Origin: Curvivirga sp965219885
Lineage (GTDB): Bacteria > Pseudomonadota > Alphaproteobacteria > UBA8366 > Aestuariispiraceae
Assembly (NCBI RefSeq): GCF_965219885.1
Contig: NZ_CBDCOT010000009.1
Coordinates: forward strand, 2,542,001 to 2,606,000
Reading direction: 5' to 3'
DNA length: 64,000 nucleotides
The position numbers and the translations under genes were made by a program. The stretch's first letter is position 1. Each line of letters begins with the position of its first letter. A model generated the notes under the pieces. That model was not told the DNA's origin, ran no database searches, and saw only the letters and a program-made list of their open reading frames with translations. Shown here one piece after another: positions 1 through 9,152 of this stretch.

Positions 1-943
1 TTGGCGGAATGGCTTTGCCAATAAAGCCGGCCAAAAGAATAACGGTTAAGATATAAGGTAATGCTTGAATGAGAGTTACAGGGACTTCTGTTTCCGTTCC
101 CGGGATAACGACACCCTGTAGACGGATCGCAATGGCATCCAATAGACCAAACATTAAACAAGCAAGCATGGCTGTTTTTGGACGCCACTTACCAAAGATT
201 AGCGCAGCCAAAGCGATATAACCTTGTCCTGCGGACATTTCACGCACGAATGCCGCGTTCTGGGCCGTAGATAGGTATGCACCTGCGATACCACATAAAA
301 CGCCATTCACCGCCAAGGCTTTATAACGCATCGCACGTACACCAATACCTGCAGTATCAACGGCTTTTGGGTTTTCACCAACGGCACGAAGGCGCAGGCC
401 AAAACGTGTTTTAAATACAATCCAACTTGTAACTGGAACCAATAAGAAAGCTAGATAAACCAGTATATTATGACCACTGATTACTTGGGCATATAATTGT
501 CCAATGACTGGGATAGAATCCAAAGCTTCTGCAAAAGGAAGTTCAATCGGCGTGAAACGCGCATCTTTTGGTAACGTTGGTGTTTGCCCACCTTGACGGA
601 AGAAGGCAATGCCTAGAACAACTGTTAAACCAGATGCCAGAATATTAATCGCAACACCGCTCACCACTTGGTTACCGTTATGTGTTACGCAAGCAAAACC
701 GTGTAACATTGACAGGCTGAAAGAAAGCGCAATTGCAGCAACCAAACCAACCCAAGGACTACCAGTCACATAAGTAACAGCGGCAGCTGCAAAAGCGGAA
801 AATAGTAGCTTCCCTTCAAGGGAGATATCTACTGTACCTGATCTCTCAGAGAAGAGCCCTGCCATAGCACATAAGACGAGCGGGGTAGAGACACGTAATG
901 TGCCATCTAAAACTGAAAGGAGAATAACGATAGACTGTTCCAT
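1..943 (-). CDS. BMP-family ABC transporter permease (second permease), 3' end cut by window
   Basis: At least 314 residues are present from an ATG at 943; the stop lies before base 1. This is an inner-membrane permease of the YufQ/NupQ type that partners a BMP substrate-binding protein, probably for nucleosides or purines. The sequence is strongly hydrophobic with many membrane segments. It carries the family's ERSGTVDISLEGK-like loop near residues 32-45 and ends in the usual GFIGKAIPP region, so only about a dozen residues should be missing. It starts 2 nt after the stop of the upstream permease and is the last visible gene of a four-gene minus-strand unit. Substrate is inferred from the family and from the RutR-like operator upstream of the ATPase gene. 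Confidence 0.88.
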   Translation of the reverse strand, partial: MEQSIVILLSVLDGTLRVSTPLVLCAMAGLFSERSGTVDISLEGKLLFSAFAAAAVTYVTGSPWVGLVAAIALSFSLSMLHGFACVTHNGNQVVSGVAINILASGLTVVLGIAFFRQGGQTPTLPKDARFTPIELPFAEALDSIPVIGQLYAQVISGHNILVYLAFLLVPVTSWIVFKTRFGLRLRAVGENPKAVDTAGIGVRAMRYKALAVNGVLCGIAGAYLSTAQNAAFVREMSAGQGYIALAALIFGKWRPKTAMLACLMFGLLDAIAIRLQGVVIPGTETEVPVTLIQALPYILTVILLAGFIGKAIPP

Positions 944-945
944 AA

Positions 946-2109
946 TTAAGCCTCCTTACCGTTTTTCGATAACGTGATCGCGTAATAAATATTCGCCACA
1001 AATGGTTTGGTCATATAGGCCAAGGCTCCGCAGAAGAGGATGATCAGGCCTTGAATTGTTACAACCATTTCACGTGTAAATTCAGAATATTCAAAGGCAA
1101 GTTCTGCCCCACCTTGATAAAGAATACCGAATAACAAGCTCGCGAGGATAATACCAACAGGATGGTTACGTCCCATAAGAGATACCGCGATACCAGTGAA
1201 CCCGTAACCAGATACAAAGTTCAACAAGATTTTATGATGTACGCCCATGATTTCGTTCATACCAACAAAACCAGCCAGACCGCCGGAAATCAACATTGCC
1301 ATCATGACAATACGACGTGGGTTCACACCCGCATAAACGGCAGCGGGTTCATTTGCACCAACACTACGTAATTCATAACCCCAGCGTGTGCGCCAGATAA
1401 ATAACCATAGGAACACACAGCAGGTTAACGCCCAGAAGAAGGTTACGTTCAAAGGGGTGGAGGCCAGATCAAAACCAAAATTCGCCATAAATTCATGCAT
1501 GAATGGTAGATGACCAGCTTCGGCAAATTCACGTGACTCTGGTGACATTTGACCTTTGCCACGCATCACATCTACCAGAAGATATGTCATCAAGGCAGAG
1601 GCGATAAAGTTGAACATAATTGTGGTAATAACAATATGACTACCGCGATAGGCTTGTAAGTATGCAGGTACGGACGCCCAAGCAGCCCCAAAAGCAGCAC
1701 TTGCCATAATCGCCAATGGCAATATCATCCAAAATGGCAAATATTGATCAACGGCAAGGATTAATAAACCGACGCCTAAACCACCGATATATGCTTGTCC
1801 TTCACCACCAATATTGAACAAATTCGCATGAAAAGCGATCGCAACAGCAAGGCCTGTAAAGATAAAGTTTGTCGTATAGTATAGGGTATAACCCAACTCG
1901 TAAGACCCACCTAAGGAGCCAATAATCAACCATTCCAAGGCTTCAAACGGGTTAATACCGATCAACCAGATAATAATACCTGAAATGAATAAGGCGAATA
2001 AAATATTCACCAAAGGCAAGACACCATAATCCATCCAAGCTGGAAGAGGAGGTTTCGCCATGCCGATTTTCTTTTTTGGTTTTTCTTCTGTCATGGTTGT
2101 ATCACTCAT
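946..2109 (-). CDS. BMP-family ABC transporter permease (first permease)
   Basis: A 387-residue inner-membrane protein of the YufP/NupP type with a charged N-terminal tail (EEKPKKK) followed by about ten hydrophobic segments. The family signature NIGGEGQAYIGGLG lies near residues 98-112, and the EPAAVYAGVNPRR coupling loop near residue 255 contacts the ATPase. The ATG overlaps the ATPase stop by 4 nt (ATGA), and the next permease starts 2 nt after this stop, indicating translational coupling. Together the two permeases form the heterodimeric channel for a BMP-bound ligand, probably a nucleoside; the ligand itself is not visible in the sequence. Confidence 0.9.
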   Translation of the reverse strand: MSDTTMTEEKPKKKIGMAKPPLPAWMDYGVLPLVNILFALFISGIIIWLIGINPFEALEWLIIGSLGGSYELGYTLYYTTNFIFTGLAVAIAFHANLFNIGGEGQAYIGGLGVGLLILAVDQYLPFWMILPLAIMASAAFGAAWASVPAYLQAYRGSHIVITTIMFNFIASALMTYLLVDVMRGKGQMSPESREFAEAGHLPFMHEFMANFGFDLASTPLNVTFFWALTCCVFLWLFIWRTRWGYELRSVGANEPAAVYAGVNPRRIVMMAMLISGGLAGFVGMNEIMGVHHKILLNFVSGYGFTGIAVSLMGRNHPVGIILASLLFGILYQGGAELAFEYSEFTREMVVTIQGLIILFCGALAYMTKPFVANIYYAITLSKNGKEA

Positions 2110-3677
2110 GCTGTGATCTCCCCATCTGGAGATGTCTTATGGGCATTTGCCATCATTAGACCTAAAATCTTCTCATCCGCTTTGTCAGCTTCGATTTCGC
2201 CAACAACGCGACCTTCAAACATTACCAAGATACGATCTGCCAGGGACATGATCTCTTCAAGTTCTACAGAGACGAGCAAAACAGCACATCCGGCATCCCG
2301 CATAGCAATGATTTGTTGATGAATGAATTCAATCGCCCCGATATCCACACCACGGGTTGGTTGCCCAACAAGCAGAATAGGGGGATTGCGGTCCATTTCG
2401 CGGGCTAAGATGAGTTTTTGCTGATTACCACCAGAGAAATTGGCAGATTTCAAACTTGGGTCCTGTGGACGTACATCAAAATCGTTCATAATACGTGCAC
2501 AATAATTTACGATATTACCAACCTTGGAAAGGATTGGGCCGTTAAATTCTTTATCACGATGATAACCAAGGATAGAGGATTCATGGGCGGAAAAAGAAGG
2601 AACCAAACCTAAATGCAAACGATCTTCTGGAACATGTGCAAGGCCAAGGTCGCGCATTTCCTTTGCATTTTTTGGATTATCCGCATCAATGGTGATGTCG
2701 CCAAGTGTAAAGGATCCTTTGGAAACGGCCTCAATACCGGATAAAGCTTCTAATAATTCGCTTTGTCCGTTGCCAGATACACCTGCAATACCCACAATTT
2801 CACCAGCACGAAGATCAAGAGAAACGTTATCGACACGTGCAACATTAAACTGATCAAAGACGGATAGGTTTTCGACCTTTAACTTTGTTTCTTTTGGTTG
2901 TGCTTTTTGTTTATCGGCTTTTGTACGAACTTTACGTCCCACCATAAGCTCAGCCAATTCTTCACGATCTGTCTCAGACGTCTTGCGATGGGCAACCATT
3001 GTGCCGTGACGCATGACGGAAACATTATCAGTGATTGCCATGATTTCGCGAAGCTTATGCGTGATTAAAATAACAGTTACGCCCTGATCCCGAAGGGCTT
3101 CAAGAATTTTAAATAACTGATCTGTTTCCTGAGGTGTTAAAACGCCAGTTGGTTCGTCCAAAATCAGGATTTCAGCACCGCGATAAAGTGCTTTCAGAAT
3201 CTCCACACGTTGTTGCTGACCAACTGGAAGGTCCTCAATCAAACTATGCATTGGCACATGAAGGCCATATTCTTTTTCAAGACGTGTGAGTTCCGTTTCA
3301 GCCTTCTCAATACTGTCTTTTAAGACTTCCCCGGATTCTGCACCTAACATTACATTTTCAAGAACGGAAAAAGTATCAACCAACATGAAATGCTGATGAA
3401 CCATGCCAATGCCGGTTGCAATTGCATCATTGGAATTACGAATGTTGACTTTTTTCTCATTCACAAAAACTTCGCCGCTATCAGCTTCATAAAAGCCATA
3501 AAGGATACTCATCAATGTGGATTTACCTGCACCATTTTCACCGATAATTCCGTGGATGGTGCCTTTGGGAACAGACAGGTTCACATCGCTATTGGCTTGC
3601 ACGGGCCCAAAAGCCTTGCTGATACCATTTAATTCGATAGCTGTACCCACTGTAGAAGGGGAAGATTGATTTGTCAT
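2106..3677 (-). CDS. BMP-type sugar/nucleoside ABC transporter ATPase (two nucleotide-binding domains)
   Basis: A 523-residue tandem ABC ATPase of the RbsA/YufO class. Domain 1 has Walker A GENGAGKST and a slightly degenerate signature LPVGQQQR followed by ILILDEPT. Domain 2 has the degenerate Walker A GVSGNGQSE, an intact FSGGNQQK signature and LLVGQPTRG in place of a classical Walker B, as is usual for this family. I chose the ATG at 3677 (MTNQSS...), because an in-frame extension to 3755 would add an unconserved tail and run through the RutR-like palindrome. It overlaps the next permease by 4 nt. It powers import for the permeases at 946 and 1; the binding protein lies upstream at 3900. 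Confidence 0.93.
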   Translation of the reverse strand: MTNQSSPSTVGTAIELNGISKAFGPVQANSDVNLSVPKGTIHGIIGENGAGKSTLMSILYGFYEADSGEVFVNEKKVNIRNSNDAIATGIGMVHQHFMLVDTFSVLENVMLGAESGEVLKDSIEKAETELTRLEKEYGLHVPMHSLIEDLPVGQQQRVEILKALYRGAEILILDEPTGVLTPQETDQLFKILEALRDQGVTVILITHKLREIMAITDNVSVMRHGTMVAHRKTSETDREELAELMVGRKVRTKADKQKAQPKETKLKVENLSVFDQFNVARVDNVSLDLRAGEIVGIAGVSGNGQSELLEALSGIEAVSKGSFTLGDITIDADNPKNAKEMRDLGLAHVPEDRLHLGLVPSFSAHESSILGYHRDKEFNGPILSKVGNIVNYCARIMNDFDVRPQDPSLKSANFSGGNQQKLILAREMDRNPPILLVGQPTRGVDIGAIEFIHQQIIAMRDAGCAVLLVSVELEEIMSLADRILVMFEGRVVGEIEADKADEKILGLMMANAHKTSPDGEITA

Positions 3678-3730
3678 AAGTATTATGATCCGACCAATAT
3701 TTTCGTTTGATTTGACGTAAATATGAAATC

Positions 3731-3746
3731 TTGACCAACTGGTCAG
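3731..3746. promoter_or_regulatory. RutR-like operator
   Basis: The sequence TTGACCA-AC-TGGTCAG matches the RutR palindrome TTGACCA-N2-TGGTCAA at all arm positions except the last. It lies about 55 bp upstream of the chosen start of the importer ATPase and downstream of the hairpin that follows the binding-protein gene, so it could control a second promoter for the ATPase and permease genes. RutR is a TetR-family regulator that responds to pyrimidines and purine-related metabolites. No rutR gene is in this window. Confidence 0.55.
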
Positions 3747-3839
3747 GATTGTCAAATGTTCAATTAAGGACAGGTTAGAAAAAAATAGAGGGGTAGTAAA
3801 TTGCCTTTTCCCACTATTTTATGTGAAACTCTAACAAAA

Positions 3840-3863
3840 TAACGGGGGCGAATGCCCCCGTTA
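3840..3863 (-). terminator. Hairpin between binding-protein and ATPase genes
   Basis: Perfect 10-bp arms (TAACGGGGGC / GCCCCCGTTA) with a 4-nt loop sit 37 nt downstream of the binding-protein stop. On the minus strand the stem is followed by ATTTTGTT, a weak U tract. It may act as a partial terminator or a 3' stabiliser, giving more binding protein than membrane components, a common arrangement in binding-protein-dependent importers. Confidence 0.6.
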
Positions 3864-3899
3864 CACATGTCCGCCATCTAAATGGCTAGAAACACAGAC

Positions 3900-4898
3900 T
3901 TAGTATGTGCAAGTACTATCAGACATATAGTCATGTACATTGATTGCACCAGCAATGATATCCGCTTCTGCCAAGTCAGCCGCTTCTTTCATTTCTGCTG
4001 TGATTAGATCTTTGTTATGTTCGTCCAAAGACCAGCCTACACCACCTTCAGCCAAACCATATACGTTAAAGCCAGGCTCAAATGTACCTTCTTTAGCGGA
4101 TTTGAAAACTTGGTAAGCTGCAACATCAACGCGTTTCAACATAGATGTTAATACAGAACCAGGGTGTAAATGGTTTTGGTTGGAATCAACGCCGATGGAA
4201 TATTTGCCTTCATCAGCAGCTGTTTGAAGAACACCAACACCTGTACCACCAGCTGCCGCGAATACCACGTCAACGCCTTGGTCAAATTGTGCGCGTGTCA
4301 ATTCAGAACCTTTACCCGGATCGTTCCAAGCAGCAGGTGTTGTACCTGTCATGTTTTGGATCACTTCGATATTTGGGTTTGCGAATTTTGCACCTTGTTC
4401 AAAACCACAAGCAAAACGACGGATCAATGGAATATCCATACCACCGATGAAACCAACTTTACCTGTTTCAGACTTCATTGCAGCCAATAGACCAACAAGG
4501 AAAGAGCCTTCATGTTCTTTAAATACAACAGATTGTACGTTTGGTTGATCAACAACCATGTCAATGATGGCAAAATCTGTATCAGGATATTCAGCCGCAA
4601 CTTTGGAAATCGCATCAGCTTGCGCGAAACCAATACCTAGAACTGGGTTGGATCCACGTTGTGCCATTTTACGGATTGCTTGCTCACGTTGTGTTTCGTT
4701 TGTTACTTCAAACTCACGATATTTCTCGCCTGTTTCAGTTTTGAAACGTTCCACACCGTTATAAACGCCTTCGTTGAAGGATTTATCAAACTTACCACCC
4801 ATGTCGAATACGACAGCTGGTTTAAACTCTTCAGCATTTGCTGTTTGAATACCGAATACCAAAGCTGCAACACTGACAGCACGGAAGAAGGTTTTCAT
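3900..4898 (-). CDS. BMP-family periplasmic substrate-binding protein
   Basis: A 332-residue exported protein. Residues 1-22 form a Sec signal peptide (K/R start, hydrophobic core, ANA cleavage motif) with no lipobox, so it should be a soluble periplasmic protein. The BMP/PnrA signature VVFDMGGKFDKSFNEG follows directly, with ligand-pocket segments FIGGMDIPLIRRF and GVDSNQNHL further on. I chose the ATG at 4898 because AAGGGGAA lies 6-7 nt upstream and a longer in-frame start would bury the signal peptide. It is the first gene of the importer unit and captures nucleoside-like ligands by family inference; the exact ligand is unknown. Confidence 0.92.
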   Translation of the reverse strand: MKTFFRAVSVAALVFGIQTANAEEFKPAVVFDMGGKFDKSFNEGVYNGVERFKTETGEKYREFEVTNETQREQAIRKMAQRGSNPVLGIGFAQADAISKVAAEYPDTDFAIIDMVVDQPNVQSVVFKEHEGSFLVGLLAAMKSETGKVGFIGGMDIPLIRRFACGFEQGAKFANPNIEVIQNMTGTTPAAWNDPGKGSELTRAQFDQGVDVVFAAAGGTGVGVLQTAADEGKYSIGVDSNQNHLHPGSVLTSMLKRVDVAAYQVFKSAKEGTFEPGFNVYGLAEGGVGWSLDEHNKDLITAEMKEAADLAEADIIAGAINVHDYMSDSTCTY

Positions 4899-5138
4899 TA
4901 CATTCCCCTTATCAGAATATTTATTGTTAACTCTTAATTTATAAACTGGGCGAGCTGTATAAAGCATAGATTTCTATGTTTCCAGCCCTTATTCCAAAAA
5001 CTTCTATAGCATGAATAGCGAGACAGCCAAATAGATTCCGCAATAAAGTTTTTGCTTTTCAATGAAATCCTTTCTGGCGTATAGAGAGGATGAGTGGGGC
5101 AATTGAACTATATTTATAATGGATTGGCATCTGTTTTT

Positions 5139-6305
5139 ATGACCGTTGAAATTTCTAAAACCCGCGGACAATTTGTGTTTTCTGGTTTCTTTATCGCCCA
5201 TTTTGCCTGCTTTGGGATCGTTTTACCCTTTCTACCTTTATGGATGAAAAGCCATGGAATTAGCGACGGCGACGTCGGTCTGATTTTAAGTTCTGCTTTC
5301 ATCAGTAAAGTTGTATTTGGGCTTGCCGTAGGTACATTGGCGGATGCAACAGGTCATCGAAAATATTGGATTTTGTTCCTTGCGATTACCAACCTTATCG
5401 GTTTTTGGATTTTTGCCCAGACCGATAGTTTTTGGCCGATGTTGATTGTTTGGTTCATTGTCGGGCCACTACAAACCAGCATGATTCCCATGATAGATGG
5501 ATTGGCTATTACCGCAGCGAGACGTGGTTTCTTAAATTATGGCCCTGCCAGATTATTCGGATCGATTGCCTTTATCGTCGTATCCAGTATTGCCGGCGTA
5601 TATTTAGCTGGTAAATCCATTGATCATATCCCGACCTTGCTTATGATTTTTGGTGGGATTGTTGTCATTGCAGTTTTGCCTTTACCGGATTTACGTCCTC
5701 GTCAAAAAGCGGGACGGCGTATTGCTTTATTCGATGTGGTTAAAATCCCGGGTCTGATGGGGTTTGTGATGGCTGCGGCCCTTTTACAATCTAGTCATGG
5801 TGCGCTTTATGCGATTGCGACTCAGCATTGGGCAAATGCAGGTTTATCAAGTGATATGATTGGTTTTCTTTGGGCGGAAGGGGTGACTGCAGAAGTGATT
5901 CTTTTTGCTTTTGGTGCCATCTTATTAAAAAAGGTTGGTTTGCGTGGTTTGTTGTGGTTGGCGGTTATAGGTGGAACTATTCGTTGGTTTACGCTAGGGG
6001 CAACAACTGACACTGTGGTTTTGATTATTGTACAAGTCCTGCATGCCTTTACATTTGCGGCTACCCATCTCTCAATCACAAACTATATTTCTCGTCATGT
6101 ACCAGATGAGTTAACGGCTTCGGCTCAAACTTTTTATGACGGTTTGGCGATGGGTATTCTTATTGGGCTATTTATGACAGTGTCGAGTTGGTTGTATGAT
6201 ACAGCGGTCGCAGGGCATGTTTTCTGGATTATGATGGGGATTTCACTCACAGCTGGCGTTGTACTTGTCTTTACCGGAAAAAAAGCAAGAGAGTTAGGTA
6301 TTTAA
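5139..6305 (+). CDS. MFS transporter, MFS_1-like (phenylpropionate-permease type)
   Basis: A 388-residue, 12-helix major facilitator. The N-terminal segment FGIVLPFLPLWMKSHGISDGDVGLILSSAF and the FYDGLAMGILIGL stretch near residue 335 resemble the HcaT/MFS_1-like branch, whose members move small aromatic acids or nucleosides; the substrate here cannot be read. The start is uncertain: I chose ATG 5139 because the first helix follows after about a dozen polar residues, but a GTG at 5094 lies just after AGAGAGGA and would add 15 residues. It is divergent from the importer's binding-protein gene across about 240 bp and is probably monocistronic. Confidence 0.82.
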   Translation: MTVEISKTRGQFVFSGFFIAHFACFGIVLPFLPLWMKSHGISDGDVGLILSSAFISKVVFGLAVGTLADATGHRKYWILFLAITNLIGFWIFAQTDSFWPMLIVWFIVGPLQTSMIPMIDGLAITAARRGFLNYGPARLFGSIAFIVVSSIAGVYLAGKSIDHIPTLLMIFGGIVVIAVLPLPDLRPRQKAGRRIALFDVVKIPGLMGFVMAAALLQSSHGALYAIATQHWANAGLSSDMIGFLWAEGVTAEVILFAFGAILLKKVGLRGLLWLAVIGGTIRWFTLGATTDTVVLIIVQVLHAFTFAATHLSITNYISRHVPDELTASAQTFYDGLAMGILIGLFMTVSSWLYDTAVAGHVFWIMMGISLTAGVVLVFTGKKARELGI

Positions 6306-6402
6306 GCCGTAAAATCTGGCCCTGAAATTACCTTAAACTGGACCTAAAATCTTCGTAATTCCTCTTTTAAAATAGAAGCCTGTTTTGAGGGAGTGAAGAT
6401 TT

Positions 6403-6999
6403 ATGAAAGTTTCCATTTTAACATTTGATGGATTTAACGAACTGGATTCGTTTATTGCGCTGGGTATCCTCAACCGTATGAAAGGTGAGGGATGGCAGGT
6501 AAATATAACTGCACCTAGCACTCATATTACTTCTATGAATGGTGTGACCATAGAAGCTCAACAACAATTAGAATATGCAAATGAAGCTGATATCGTTTTG
6601 TTTGGTAGCGGTATCTATACGCGTGATATTGCCCAAGATCCTGATGTGATGAACAGACTTTCCTTGAACCCCGAAACACAACTAATTGGGGCGCAATGTT
6701 CTGGCACATTAATGTTGGCAAAGCTCGGTTTATTGACGAATGTACCAGCCTGTACAGATTTAACCACCAAGCCATGGGTAATTGAAGCTGGTGTTGAAGT
6801 TTTAAATCAACCCTTTTTTGCAAAAGACAATGTGGCGACTTCTGGTGGTTGTGTGGCGTCGCAATATTTAGCGACTTGGGCTTTATGCAAAAGAGCTGGT
6901 GAAAAGGCTGCAAGTGAAGCTATTCACTATGTCGCACCAGTCGGTGAAAAAGAAGAAACAGTGGAACGTAGCTTAAAAGCCGTTTTAGCCTATATTTAG
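6403..6999 (+). CDS. DJ-1/PfpI family protein
   Basis: A 198-residue single-domain member of the DJ-1/ThiJ/PfpI superfamily (class I glutamine-amidotransferase-like fold). It starts MKVSILTFDGFNELD, whose acidic residue corresponds to the glutamate that pairs with the catalytic cysteine. The nucleophile elbow is GAQCSGTLML (about residues 105-114). A GAGGGAG motif lies 7-9 nt upstream of the ATG. Family members range from glyoxalases and deglycases to isonitrile hydratases and chaperones, so no precise reaction is assigned. The stop overlaps the stop of the convergent ABC-F gene by 4 nt. Confidence 0.85.
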   Translation: MKVSILTFDGFNELDSFIALGILNRMKGEGWQVNITAPSTHITSMNGVTIEAQQQLEYANEADIVLFGSGIYTRDIAQDPDVMNRLSLNPETQLIGAQCSGTLMLAKLGLLTNVPACTDLTTKPWVIEAGVEVLNQPFFAKDNVATSGGCVASQYLATWALCKRAGEKAASEAIHYVAPVGEKEETVERSLKAVLAYI

Positions 7000-8894
7000 G
7001 ACATTGCTTCTTCTAATTCCTCAGATAACTCCAACCATTCCATTTCCTTCGTCTCAATTTCTGACTGAAGGGCTGCAGATTTTTGTGACAGAGCCAACAT
7101 ATCTGCTGTTGATCCATCATAGGCATTTGGATCTGCTAGTTTTTCATGAATTTCTGCAAGGTCTTTTCGTAAATGATCAAGACGTGTGTCGATTTGTTTA
7201 ATCTTCTTGCGTAATTCTGCTGTTGCTGCGCGTGCTTCCGCACGTGCCTTGCGATCATCTTTTTTATTGGCTAGAGGTTTGTCTTCTGCAGCTTCAGCAC
7301 GTTTTGTGGCCTTTTGTGCACGACGTTCTTCGCGACGTTGTTCCAGAAGAAGTTGTTCATATTCTGCAAGATCGCCCTCAAAACGTTTGCAGGTACCGTC
7401 GGCAACCAGCCACAAACGATCTGCACAAGCGTTGACCAGATAGCTATCATGGCTAACAAGAATGACCGCGCCTTTATAGGCTGCAATAGCCTGAATAAGG
7501 GCTGCGCGGCTATCCATATCCAAATGGTTGGTCGGTTCATCAAGCAGTAAAATATGTGGTTGCGACAAACAAATCACGGAAAGCGCCAGTCTTGCTTTTT
7601 CACCACCTGATAAGTCTGCAATACGCGTTTTGACTTTATCTTCGCCAAATCCAAAACCACCTAAATGTGTACGAATCTGTTGATCATTCCATTGAGGGCG
7701 ATTGTTTTGGATGAGTGTTATAGGCGTTATGCTGCCATCCATCTCATCCAATTGATTTTGGGCGAAATAGCCAACTTCCAGTTTGTTCGATTTACGATAT
7801 TCACCACCCAATGTTTCAAGGCGATTACCAAGGAAACGCAACAAGGTTGTTTTACCATTACCATTGGCACCTAGTAGTGCCACACGATCATCCATATCAA
7901 GGCGCATGTTCAAATTGCGCAGAATAACTTTTTCACCGTAGCCAATTTCTACATTTTCCAATGCAAGAACCGGAGGCGGAAGTTCCTCTGGTTGTGGGAG
8001 TGTAAAGGTCACCGCACGATCTTCATTAATCTGTGCAATAGGCTCCATTTTCTCCAGCATTTTTAAACGGCTTTGAGCCTGACGCGCTTTAGACGCTTTA
8101 TATCGGAAACGGTCAACGAAAGCCTGCATATGGGCGCGCTGTTCCGCTTGTTTTGCTGCAGCTGCCTTTTGCAACTCCATGGCTTCACGACGTGCATTTT
8201 CAAACTGATCATAATTCCCTGTGTAAAGGGTCATACGTGTGTTGTCCAAATGCAGGATATGTTGTGGAACCTTATTTAGAAAATCCCGGTCATGGGAAAC
8301 AATAAGTAAGGTCTTTGGATAACCCATTAGATAATTTTCAAGCCAAAGCGCTGCTTCCAAATCCAAATGGTTGGTGGGCTCATCAAGTAATAGAATATCT
8401 GGCGAGGAAAAAAGAATAGCGGCTAATGCTACACGCATCCGCCATCCACCGGAGAAAGTATCAAGGCTACGTTGTTGATCTTCTTCTGAAAAACCAAGGC
8501 CAGCGAGAATCGAAGCTGCGCGGGCAGGGGCTGTATGCGCATCGATATCCGCTAGGCGTTCATGAATCTCGGCAATACGCTGTGGATCTGTCGCTGTTTC
8601 CGATTCTGTCAAAAGGGCGGTTCGTTCCTTATCTGCAGACAAAACTATCTCGACAAGTGTATCATCACCTTCTGGTTCTTCTTGGGCAAGTAGGCCTATC
8701 GTTTGATGATTCCCAACGGAGATATCACCCGAATCCAACTGTATTTGGCCCGAAATCAGTTTTAACAGGGTAGATTTTCCCGTTCCGTTACGTCCAACAA
8801 GTGCGACACGGTGACCATCAGGGATTTGGACTGACGCATCTTCAATTAAGATACGTCCGCCGATACGATAAGTAAGATCAGAAATAGTAAGCAT
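6996..8894 (-). CDS. ABC-F family ATPase (YheS/Uup-like)
   Basis: A 632-residue cytosolic protein with two ABC domains and no membrane segments. Domain 1 has GRNGTGKST, signature SGGWRMRVAL and LLLDEPTNHLD. Domain 2 has GANGNGKTT, signature LSGGEKARLAL and LLLDEPTNHLD. Between them lies the charged linker typical of ABC-F ribosome-associated factors (about residues 235-300). The C-terminus, from about residue 520, is a highly charged coiled coil (EEKRAEERRA-like heptads), as in YheS and Uup. These proteins act on translating ribosomes; whether this one aids stalled translation or ribosome assembly cannot be told from sequence. Confidence 0.9.
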   Translation of the reverse strand: MLTISDLTYRIGGRILIEDASVQIPDGHRVALVGRNGTGKSTLLKLISGQIQLDSGDISVGNHQTIGLLAQEEPEGDDTLVEIVLSADKERTALLTESETATDPQRIAEIHERLADIDAHTAPARAASILAGLGFSEEDQQRSLDTFSGGWRMRVALAAILFSSPDILLLDEPTNHLDLEAALWLENYLMGYPKTLLIVSHDRDFLNKVPQHILHLDNTRMTLYTGNYDQFENARREAMELQKAAAAKQAEQRAHMQAFVDRFRYKASKARQAQSRLKMLEKMEPIAQINEDRAVTFTLPQPEELPPPVLALENVEIGYGEKVILRNLNMRLDMDDRVALLGANGNGKTTLLRFLGNRLETLGGEYRKSNKLEVGYFAQNQLDEMDGSITPITLIQNNRPQWNDQQIRTHLGGFGFGEDKVKTRIADLSGGEKARLALSVICLSQPHILLLDEPTNHLDMDSRAALIQAIAAYKGAVILVSHDSYLVNACADRLWLVADGTCKRFEGDLAEYEQLLLEQRREERRAQKATKRAEAAEDKPLANKKDDRKARAEARAATAELRKKIKQIDTRLDHLRKDLAEIHEKLADPNAYDGSTADMLALSQKSAALQSEIETKEMEWLELSEELEEAMS

Positions 8895-9019
8895 GTCGGG
8901 GCTTTACCATGTGATTTCAGGAATGCAAAGAGGGATCAATATGCTTTCAACTATTTAGAGGATAGAAGATGTAGAATGTGACAGTTTGATCACAATTTCT
9001 TGTTGCGATGCGAAAGGAC

Positions 9020-9048
9020 TTGCGTGAAACACATATCCTATGTATAAG
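9020..9048 (+). promoter_or_regulatory. Probable sigma-70 promoter of ndk
   Basis: TTGCGT at 9020-9025, a 17-bp spacer and TATAAG at 9043-9048, preceded by TG (extended -10). It would give a leader of about 97 nt before ndk. That leader contains a GC-rich hairpin (CGCGC / GCGCG around 9099-9117) just upstream of the ribosome binding region, which could modulate expression. Confidence 0.5.
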
Positions 9049-9152
9049 GCCGTCCGACGCGCTTACAGTATCTTGCAAGCGCGTTTCGAATTTTTGGACC
9101 GCGCGTCAGGTGGCGCGTCTCGGATTTTTAAAAGAGACAGAGGCTTTATAAA

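Noticed and set aside
4965..4978. CATAG-N4-CTATG dyad upstream of the binding-protein gene
   Set aside because: Only 5-bp arms in AT-rich DNA; expected by chance.
7186..7443. Ser/Ala/Arg-rich frame antisense to the ABC-F gene
   Set aside because: Composition mirrors the charged coiled coil on the other strand; it is a shadow frame.
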